This document shows, piece by piece, positions 1-5,978 of a DNA stretch of 6,436 nucleotides (position 1 is the stretch's first letter; each line of letters starts with the position of its first letter). Below the pieces are notes generated by a model. The model was not told the origin of the DNA. It saw nothing but the letters and a program-made list of their open reading frames with translations, and made no database searches. Source of the DNA: an uncultured Verrucomicrobiae bacterium (GTDB lineage Bacteria; Verrucomicrobiota; Verrucomicrobiia; Verrucomicrobiales; Akkermansiaceae); the NCBI GenBank assembly GCA_937957985.1, contig CALGOH010000098.1, forward strand, positions 1 through 6,436, read 5' to 3'. The translations under genes were made by a program, and so were the position numbers.

Positions 1-66
1 CTGTCATCAAACCTGACAAGCCCGCTGCAGACGGCCTTGAAATCGAGATCCTTCCGGGCGTCGTCA
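1..66. other. Left-edge stretch downstream of the HupE/UreJ-like gene, no assignable gene
   Basis: These 66 bases follow the last stop codon. On the minus strand an ATG at 67-65 overlaps the stop by one base (TGATG) and stays open to the edge for 22 codons, with an undistinguished product. On the plus strand, the frame starting at position 3 is richer in RNY-type codons (12 of 23) and reads VIKPDKPAADGLEIEILPG. That frame would only stop at 195-197, inside the opposing gene. I see no terminator hairpin. The stretch is too short to decide. Confidence 0.3.
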
Positions 67-1200
67 TCAGAAAAACATTCGCTCGATCATCCAGGCCGCC
101 CCGGCGAGAGCGACGAACCCTGAACCGACGATTTGTCCGAGGCGTTGGTGGCTCTCGATCAGCCGGAAAAGCAGGAACGACGCGGCAAGCACCGTAATTT
201 GGGCGAGTTCGACCCCGATATTGAAGCCCAGCAGCGGCGCGATCAGTTCATCGCGCGGGACGCCCTTCACCTTGTCGGCCAGTACGCTGGCGAAGCCCAT
301 GCCGTGAACGAGGCCGAAGCCGAAGACCAGCGCATACCGCAGTTTGCCGACCTTGTGTGCCACCAGGTTTTCCACGCCGATGAAGGCGATACTGAAGGCG
401 ATGAGGATCTCGACGAGCTTGGGATCGAGCCGTACCCAGCCGAGCACGCAGAGGGCGAGCGTAGCGGAATGCGACAGCGTGAAGAGCAGCGATTGCCACA
501 TCAGCGGCCGCCATTTCAGGACCATCAAAAACAGGCCGAAAATGAAGAGCATGTGGTCGAAACCAAGCGGCAACACATGGCGGTAGCCGGTGCGAATCCA
601 GGCGCCGAAACCTGCCTTCGGACTTGCGGAGCCCGCTCCTGAGCCGACCATCTTCAGCAGAACCTGCTCGTCGCCGGGCGAGACGCAAAAGATCTGCCGC
701 TTGCCACCGACCAGCGAGACGATCACCAATTGGGCCTGATCGTCGGTGGTCCAGTGGATCCGGAGTTCGCCGGGTCCCGGCCGGGCGTCGGCGACGAGGC
801 GCACGGTCAGCAGTGCCCAGTCGCCATACATCACCGGCAGCTCCAGGGGGGCCTTATCGAAGTCGGGGAACTCGATGTCCCAAGGGACTTCTTCGCCGGC
901 GAAGGTGAGGTGCAGCAGTTGATGGAGGGTGTGGGCGGTCTCGCGGCGGATCCGCTCCCACTCGGCCGGCGTCGATTTCATCAGTTCTTCGCGGCTGAAC
1001 GGTCCGGCCTGTATCACGTTGCGCGTCTCGGGACGCATGTAGGCCACGTCCATCTCGCCGCGCAGTTCCCATTGCGACCCGAGATCTTGGAATTCGAACT
1101 CGACGGTATTGACCTGATGAGCGCACAGGCATGAAAACATACCAGCGCCCCCCATGGCCGCGATTGCGATGGAACGGATGAACGTCATCGGCCGATGCAT
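67..1200 (-). CDS. HupE/UreJ family membrane protein (HupE_UreJ_2 type), possible Ni/Co permease
   Basis: The protein has 377 residues, start ATG at 1200 and stop TGA at 69-67. A signal peptide covers about residues 1-27, and the mature protein would begin with H28 (HQVNTVEF), as is common in this family. A periplasmic, mostly beta domain follows to about 185, then a glycine/serine linker. Six predicted membrane segments lie at about 211-228, 233-255, 262-283, 289-308, 320-347 and 354-374. They carry the family signature residues: GYRHVLPLGFDHMLF (H208, D215, H216), FTLSHSATL (H244), IAFSIAFIGVEN (E277, N278), FGLVHGMGFA (H299) and GFNIGVELAQ (N327, E331, Q334). HupE and UreJ proteins accompany nickel enzymes and are linked to nickel or cobalt transport. 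The metal here is inference, and no nickel enzyme is in view. The gene lies 12 nt after the exoprotein stop, so it is probably cotranscribed. A second ATG at 1188 is a possible alternative start. Confidence 0.88.
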   Translation of the reverse strand: MHRPMTFIRSIAIAAMGGAGMFSCLCAHQVNTVEFEFQDLGSQWELRGEMDVAYMRPETRNVIQAGPFSREELMKSTPAEWERIRRETAHTLHQLLHLTFAGEEVPWDIEFPDFDKAPLELPVMYGDWALLTVRLVADARPGPGELRIHWTTDDQAQLVIVSLVGGKRQIFCVSPGDEQVLLKMVGSGAGSASPKAGFGAWIRTGYRHVLPLGFDHMLFIFGLFLMVLKWRPLMWQSLLFTLSHSATLALCVLGWVRLDPKLVEILIAFSIAFIGVENLVAHKVGKLRYALVFGFGLVHGMGFASVLADKVKGVPRDELIAPLLGFNIGVELAQITVLAASFLLFRLIESHQRLGQIVGSGFVALAGAAWMIERMFF

Positions 1201-1215
1201 CGCGGAGTGGCCTCA
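1201..1215 (-). promoter_or_regulatory. Probable ribosome binding site of the HupE/UreJ-like gene, overlapping the upstream stop codon
   Basis: Read on the minus strand, the stop codon of the giant exoprotein (TGA, 1215-1213) runs into GG to make TGAGG at 1215-1211. This lies 10 nt before the ATG at 1200. It is the only plausible Shine-Dalgarno-like match before any of the three complete genes, and it favours the ATG at 1200 over the one at 1188. Overlap of the site with the stop codon would permit translational coupling. Confidence 0.45.
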
Positions 1216-4200
1216 CTCGGCTTGCACCCGGACGAACAACTTGCGAGCGTCGCTCGGCGGGGCGTTGAGGGTGGCCTGAACGATCACCACGCCTTTTGAA
1301 TCCGGCGCGCCGACGACTTCGTTCACCGCGGCCGGGTTTTCCCCCCAGTATTCCAGATCCATTGAGATCCAGACGGTATAACTCAGCTTGCTGTAGGCAT
1401 AGCGATTATAGGTGAATGAATGCGTTGACCTGTCGAGCGGCGCGACGATCGGATTGGCCGAGCTTCCGCGGGTCGGATCCAGGCCGAAAGCGAATTCGTC
1501 GAAATTGCTCAAACCGTCCGAGTCATCGTCGTCGTCGGGGCCACCCGCCAGAACGTAGCCGGTCAGTTCGAGCCACTGGGCATAGGGATCACCCTCCTCG
1601 ACGGTGATCGAAACCGTGGCCGGCGCCGAGTCCTCCTGGCCATCATTGACTTTGAAGGTGAAGGCATCCGCGCCGCTGTAGCCGAAGGTGGGCGTGTAGG
1701 TGACGCTCGGGGGAGTGCCGGTCAACTGGCCGTGCGATGGCGGCGTGACGATGGCAAAGCTGAGGGGATCGCTGTCCGGGTCGTCGGCGGTCAGGGTGAT
1801 GGGCGTGGCGGTGGCGGCCGGAGCGGTCACGCTCTGGGCGACGGCCACCGGCGGGGTATTCGTGCCGGGCGGCGTCGTTTTGTATGGATGATTTACCGGC
1901 AGCGCGTCGCGCAGCACGGTATCGCCATGGATGGCATCCCACTTGTGTGCGAGGTAGCCTTCGATTTCCTGTCGCTGGGCCTGATCGACGGCATTCGGGA
2001 TGAGAATGATCTCGCTGATCGTGCCACTCCATTCCTGATCGACGGGGGAAGTGTCGGAGGTCTTCTGGCGGACATTGGCCCCGATGCCGCCCTCCACCTG
2101 GCTGAACAACAAAGGATGACGGACTCCGCTGGTGAGGTTTCTCAGGTTGGCGGAACCATCCATGCCGATATGCCAATCGCCATCGAGGACAAACGAATAG
2201 AGATGAGAGGTGGGCGAGATGGAAGACAGGTTCGCATCCGAGACGCCTTGCCGGTCGGTGTAATAGAACGCAGCGCTCGAATCGAGCACGGCGACCACCT
2301 CGCGGGAAAGCTGCGAGCCCGACGAACCGAAGGCCGTGCCGGCGGCATAGGTTTGCAGCGACAGTGGCATTTGAGGGAAACTGTTGCGGGTCATCACGCC
2401 GTCGTTCTTGGTCACCATCATCACCGTCCACGCATCACCCGCCATGATCGGCAGGCTGAGATGAGCGTCGTCGGCACCGAACCGAAGGCCGTCGGTTTCC
2501 TTGGTCGGTCTGAAGCTCCCGTTGGACTGGGTGGCGTGGTGGTCATTGCCGCTTTTGTCGCGCCATTCCGAGACTTTGCCGCTCTCCAAGACGATCGTGT
2601 CGGCGTCGGCCGCGTCGTACCAGGCCAGCGGCGTGACACCTGCCGGGGGTACGCCGCGGTAGGAGGCGGTGACCGTCACATTGGTGGCGGGCATGGTCAG
2701 GGTGGTGTTGGCGGCGCTGGCATCCGCGAGCGCAGGGTCGCCGCTATCGGCGACCCAGCCGGCGAAGATTTTCCCTAGGCCGGGGGCGTTGGCGGTGATC
2801 GCGACAGTCGTGCCGGAGAGATAGGTGCCGCTGCCGCTGCCGTTGTTCACGGTGAGGGTGACCGAAGTGCTGTTGGTTTGGGTGAGGGAGGCTTCGCTTG
2901 GCCGGTAGTTGTCGTCGCCGGAATAGGATGCCTCGATGATGTGCGAGCCGGGCGGCAGGCTCGAGGTGGTATAGGTGGCGGTGCCGTTGGTCAGCGGCAC
3001 GACGGCGGCGACCACGCCGTTGCGGCGGAAGGCATACGTGCCGGTGGCGGCGGTGGCCACGGCTCCGCCGTAGCGCAGCGTCGCGGTGAAGGCGACGCTT
3101 TGGCCGGTGGAGGAGGGGTTGAGCGATGAAGCCAGCTCCGTGGTGGTGATCCTTGTGGCCGAGCCCAGCCGGTAGAGCGCGGAAGCGGGGACGAGCTGCT
3201 TCGGAATTCCCGGCCCCGTCCATTGCAGAGTGATGCCGGCACCGCCTCCTCCCTCGAAAAACTCGACCCGCAGCGGATGGTATCCGACCGCGAGATTCAC
3301 CGTGGCCGAGCGCTCCTGCATGGCGTGGAGTCCGTCGTTGTTGACGAGCAGCGCGTTGTCTAGCCAGAGCGTCGAGCCGTCGTCGGAGGTGAGATAGAAG
3401 GTGTAGGTGCCGCCCACATCAATGCGCACGGCACCGGTGTGGCGCGCGCCGAAGTTGTCGGTCAGGTCCGAGGGCAGGCCCGACCACGCGCCGTTGGTGC
3501 TCGGGTAGTTGATTTGGGCGTCCACGCGCGTCATCTCGGGCGTCATCGTCGTGAATTCGGGCAAGGAAGCGTAGCCGGTGCTGAAGCGGAAGAACTCGGC
3601 GAGCAGCCCCTGGGTCCAGTAGCTTGAGGCGATCGTCACGACATAGTCGCGGGTGACCGCGCCATCCGACGAGGTGACGGTGTAGATCACCGGATTCGAG
3701 AAATCGCGGGGCGTTCCGGAGGCGATGGTGCAGGTGGCGCCGTAGGAGAGGGCATAGACCGGCGCGAGACTGGAAACATCGACCCCCGGCGGGGCCACCA
3801 TGTCGATCTCGGTGCCGGAAATGTCCGCGTCCACCCCGGCGGCGCTGAAGGAGAGCATGTTCGCCGCGGGCTCCATGGGCGTGAAGCTCGCCTCATCGAT
3901 GGTGAGGGAGCCTTGGACGCCGGTGCCGTTGTCGTCCGCCCAGACGACATGGAGGGTTTCCTGATCGGCCCATCCCAAGGGAAACTCGATGTTGAAATCG
4001 ACGGTGGCGACCCCCGTGCCGGAAGCGGGATGCGTGCCGGCGCTGTTCCAGGTGCCGGCGTCTCCGCTGAGGCTCCAATACAACCGGTAACCGTCGATTT
4101 GTTCCGCGGGCGGGGTCGTGGCGCCGAGCCGGTAAGAGACGGCGAGCCCGCCGATGGTTCCGCCGCTGGTGTTCTTCAGCGTCGCCTTCAGCAAGGTCAT

Positions 4201-5121
4201 TTTGTTGCCGGTCGGTTGCGTTCCGAGTCTGAGTTGGTCGAACCGCCAGAACGCGCCGCCCATCGCTGCACCATTGTAGCTGGCCAGCGGCGCGTTGATG
4301 CCGTTCGCGGCGATGGCGTTCATGGCGGCGTCCATGCTCGCCGCGGTGGTGATGTCGACGGCGGCTCCGGGGACCGACAGCGTGGACCACGCGCTCACCG
4401 GAGGCTTCTTGCCGAAGCCCAGCATTCCACTGCCGTCCGCGTCGATGAAGAGGGGCGCATCGACCGTGACCATCACCACGTAGGTGGTACTGTAAAAACC
4501 GTCCGCGGAAAAAACGGTGTATTCGACGGCGTTGGTGAAATCCTTGGTCGTGCCGGACGGGATGTCGCAGGTGGCGCCTTCCGAGAGAGTGTAGGTGGGC
4601 GCGAGAGCAGTGATGTCGCCGGTGGTGGCGTAGGTGACGAACCAGACATCGTCGTTGATTTTCTCGAAATTTGCGGCGTTTGAGCCGAACGACATGCCCA
4701 GCATTTCCGCGGTCGGGTCGCCTTCGAGGAAATAGACGTCGTATTCCTTTTGGGTCACGCCATCCTCGGCGGTGACGGTATAGAGGAAATATCCGTCGTA
4801 GGGATCTGGAAACACCTCTTCTCCGGAAGCGGGATCGACCGTGGCACCGGGAGACAGGGTGATGGTGGGGCTGACCGAGGTCAAATCGGAGCCGTACGGC
4901 ACCAGCACGTAGATCTCGCCGTAATCACCCCACTCATAGATCTCGCCGCTTCTTCCATACGCCGAAAGCGAAAGAATGTCGCACTGCGAGGAAGCTTGGG
5001 TAGTGGCGGTGCCGACGGACAATAGGAGAAGCGCACATGCGGTGCCGAGCGCGCGAGCGGGCGCGAAGCCGCTCCACCGCGAGGGACGGGCGGTCTGGCA
5101 TGGAAGAAGGCGCATGTTCAT
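1213..5121 (-). CDS. Giant secreted multidomain protein (PA14, Ig-like, InlB-type, LamG-like, cadherin-like)
   Basis: The protein has 1302 residues from the ATG at 5121. A GTG at 5217 would add 32 residues of arginine/proline-rich text. I prefer 5121 because its long basic leader is followed by a hydrophobic core (25-43) and a cleavage site near TTQA/SS. Neither start has a clear ribosome site. Domains in order: beta-sandwich repeats at 48-133 and 139-221; an unassigned beta-rich segment at 222-415; a third repeat at 421-498; PA14 at 501-652 (SDDGS 579-583, LVNNDGLH 592-599, FFEGGGGAG 621-629); an Ig-like bacterial repeat at 656-751; a divergent InlB B-repeat at 753-822; a LamG-like concanavalin fold at 830-1081 (WYDAADADT, WRDKSGNDHHATQ, EIEGYLAHKW, HPYK); a cadherin-like domain at 1087-1175; and a C-terminal module at 1177-1302 whose DDDDSDG loop (1198-1209) fits a calcium-binding pattern. 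No catalytic centre, LPXTG or PEP-CTERM tail is visible. It is probably a surface or extracellular binding protein, perhaps recognising polysaccharide. The ligand is unknown. Confidence 0.88.
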   Translation of the reverse strand: MNMRLLPCQTARPSRWSGFAPARALGTACALLLLSVGTATTQASSQCDILSLSAYGRSGEIYEWGDYGEIYVLVPYGSDLTSVSPTITLSPGATVDPASGEEVFPDPYDGYFLYTVTAEDGVTQKEYDVYFLEGDPTAEMLGMSFGSNAANFEKINDDVWFVTYATTGDITALAPTYTLSEGATCDIPSGTTKDFTNAVEYTVFSADGFYSTTYVVMVTVDAPLFIDADGSGMLGFGKKPPVSAWSTLSVPGAAVDITTAASMDAAMNAIAANGINAPLASYNGAAMGGAFWRFDQLRLGTQPTGNKMTLLKATLKNTSGGTIGGLAVSYRLGATTPPAEQIDGYRLYWSLSGDAGTWNSAGTHPASGTGVATVDFNIEFPLGWADQETLHVVWADDNGTGVQGSLTIDEASFTPMEPAANMLSFSAAGVDADISGTEIDMVAPPGVDVSSLAPVYALSYGATCTIASGTPRDFSNPVIYTVTSSDGAVTRDYVVTIASSYWTQGLLAEFFRFSTGYASLPEFTTMTPEMTRVDAQINYPSTNGAWSGLPSDLTDNFGARHTGAVRIDVGGTYTFYLTSDDGSTLWLDNALLVNNDGLHAMQERSATVNLAVGYHPLRVEFFEGGGGAGITLQWTGPGIPKQLVPASALYRLGSATRITTTELASSLNPSSTGQSVAFTATLRYGGAVATAATGTYAFRRNGVVAAVVPLTNGTATYTTSSLPPGSHIIEASYSGDDNYRPSEASLTQTNSTSVTLTVNNGSGSGTYLSGTTVAITANAPGLGKIFAGWVADSGDPALADASAANTTLTMPATNVTVTASYRGVPPAGVTPLAWYDAADADTIVLESGKVSEWRDKSGNDHHATQSNGSFRPTKETDGLRFGADDAHLSLPIMAGDAWTVMMVTKNDGVMTRNSFPQMPLSLQTYAAGTAFGSSGSQLSREVVAVLDSSAAFYYTDRQGVSDANLSSISPTSHLYSFVLDGDWHIGMDGSANLRNLTSGVRHPLLFSQVEGGIGANVRQKTSDTSPVDQEWSGTISEIILIPNAVDQAQRQEIEGYLAHKWDAIHGDTVLRDALPVNHPYKTTPPGTNTPPVAVAQSVTAPAATATPITLTADDPDSDPLSFAIVTPPSHGQLTGTPPSVTYTPTFGYSGADAFTFKVNDGQEDSAPATVSITVEEGDPYAQWLELTGYVLAGGPDDDDDSDGLSNFDEFAFGLDPTRGSSANPIVAPLDRSTHSFTYNRYAYSKLSYTVWISMDLEYWGENPAAVNEVVGAPDSKGVVIVQATLNAPPSDARKLFVRVQAE
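3628..4980 (-). repeat. Three copies of a protein-level beta-sandwich repeat in the giant exoprotein
   Basis: Three segments of the large protein share one pattern: nucleotides 4980-4723, 4707-4459 and 3861-3628. Each opens with a hydrophobic IL/ML-S-F strand and has a D-[IVL]-[ST]-x-[LV]-[AS]-P-x-[IY] block. Each then has LS-x-GAT, a SG turn, and a closing YTV-x-[AS]-x-DG followed by a YxV strand. Copies 2 and 3 are closest to each other (for example LAPTYTLSEGATC versus LAPVYALSYGATC, and EYTVFSADG versus IYTVTSSDG). Copy 1 is more diverged. The pattern resembles the cadherin-like or DUF5018-type sandwich repeats of bacterial exoproteins. Copies 1 and 2 are adjacent, and an unassigned segment of about 195 residues separates copy 2 from copy 3. 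The span given covers all three copies. Confidence 0.7.
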
Positions 5122-5213
5122 GGGTTGGCGAAACGGGCGCGACCTACCGGTAAGTTCGCTTCGGCCCCGGGTTGCTGACGGCGGTTCATGCGGAGGGCGG
5201 GCTTCATTGAAAA

Positions 5214-5933
5214 TCACGGAGAGTCGGATGAAGGCGGGGTGGCCTGGGCGGTTTCGGGGGGCGGACGGTAATCGGCGAAGCCTTCCACCCGCGGTGTTCG
5301 GCCGTTGGCGTGGGAGTGGATGAAGACCACGCTGCGGCTCTGGGAGTCATACCGCCAGTAGGTTTCGGTCAGCGGATAGTGGTTCGGGTCATCCGGGATT
5401 CGGAAAGCGAGAGACACCGGGTAGCTTCCGTTCGCCTTCGCCGGAGCCTTCAGCAACATGTGCTGGCCCGGTTGGATGAGGAGTCTTTCGCTGCCCACGG
5501 TGCCACCGATCGTCTTTTTGCTGAGATTGAACCACAGCATCTGGCCGGCGCGCAGACCTCCGGCGTTCACGACGTGCATGGCGACCGGTGCCACCTTGTT
5601 GGTTTCGTCGCTGGTGACCAGCAGGTAGAAATCGACCACGGATTCCGGCACGGTCGCGCATGGAGCGCCCATGGGGATTTCCCCAGGGTTTACGGGCCTT
5701 TCGGGCAACAGGCTCAATTTCAGTGGGCCTTCCGGGAGTTCGTACACCGGAGAAAAGTTCATTCTAGGAAGTTCGACCTCGCGGGCCTCCTTCCCGTCGT
5801 AGAGATAGAGTGTGTCGGGAGCACCGGCCGGCGGGTCGAAGAACAGGATCCGGAAGGTGTGCCCCGACTTCTCGGTTTGCGCGAAGGCGGCGACGGGCAG
5901 CAGAAGAAGAAGAATATTGAGAAGGGGTTTCAA
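5214..5933 (-). CDS. Secreted hypothetical protein, probably a cassette-associated verrucomicrobial family
   Basis: The protein has 239 residues. Residues 1-18 form a textbook Sec signal peptide: a short basic start (KP), a leucine-rich core, and AFA just before Q19 as the likely cleavage site. The start is a TTG at 5933-5931. There is no ATG or GTG further up the frame before the upstream gene's stop, and the signal peptide begins exactly here. I see no Shine-Dalgarno sequence. The mature part is beta-rich with no catalytic motif. Marked stretches are VDFYLLVTSDETNKVAP (about 100-116), GQMLWFNLSKKTIGGTVG (130-147), a PGQHMLLKAPAKANGSYPV region (155-173) and RSVVFIHSHANGRTPRVEGF (200-219). 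These blocks resemble an unnamed secreted family that I recall beside Verru_Chthon cassettes in related bacteria. The single mature cysteine is C92, and the tail is proline- and serine-rich. It begins 45 nt after the cassette protein A stop and ends at the proposed start region of the giant exoprotein, so cotranscription is likely. The function is unknown; an accessory or chaperone-like envelope role is only inference. Confidence 0.8.
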   Translation of the reverse strand: MKPLLNILLLLLPVAAFAQTEKSGHTFRILFFDPPAGAPDTLYLYDGKEAREVELPRMNFSPVYELPEGPLKLSLLPERPVNPGEIPMGAPCATVPESVVDFYLLVTSDETNKVAPVAMHVVNAGGLRAGQMLWFNLSKKTIGGTVGSERLLIQPGQHMLLKAPAKANGSYPVSLAFRIPDDPNHYPLTETYWRYDSQSRSVVFIHSHANGRTPRVEGFADYRPPPETAQATPPSSDSP

Positions 5934-5978
5934 GGGTTTCGGGCGATGGGTCGGGGGTTGATGAGAATGTAGCCGGTG

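Noticed and set aside
20..59. GCCCG and CGGGC arms as a terminator after the permease gene
   Set aside because: The arms are only 5 bp, separated by 30 nt, with no following U-tract on the minus strand.
133..642. Plus-strand open frame (169 codons) opposite the permease gene
   Set aside because: The product is glutamate/glutamine/histidine/arginine-rich with no domain, and the minus strand encodes clear HupE/UreJ motifs throughout.
1528..1539. Short GTC/GAC triplet run as a nucleotide microsatellite
   Set aside because: Only five aspartate codons are involved (ATC/GTC on the plus strand), and they encode the acidic calcium-type loop. This is a coding constraint, not an evident repeat expansion.
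1643..2431. Second minus-strand open frame (262 codons) inside the exoprotein gene
   Set aside because: It is an out-of-frame shadow with an arginine/histidine-rich product; the main frame carries the LamG-like and cadherin-like motifs.
1732..2778. Long plus-strand open frame (348 codons) opposite the LamG-like and InlB-type region
   Set aside because: It lies wholly inside the minus-strand exoprotein frame, whose domains are recognisable. The plus product is low-complexity glycine/arginine/histidine text typical of an antisense shadow in GC-rich DNA.
4978..4989. C47 of the exoprotein as a lipoprotein cysteine
   Set aside because: The residues before it (ASSQ) do not form a lipobox, and the hydrophobic core fits cleavage by signal peptidase I a few residues earlier.
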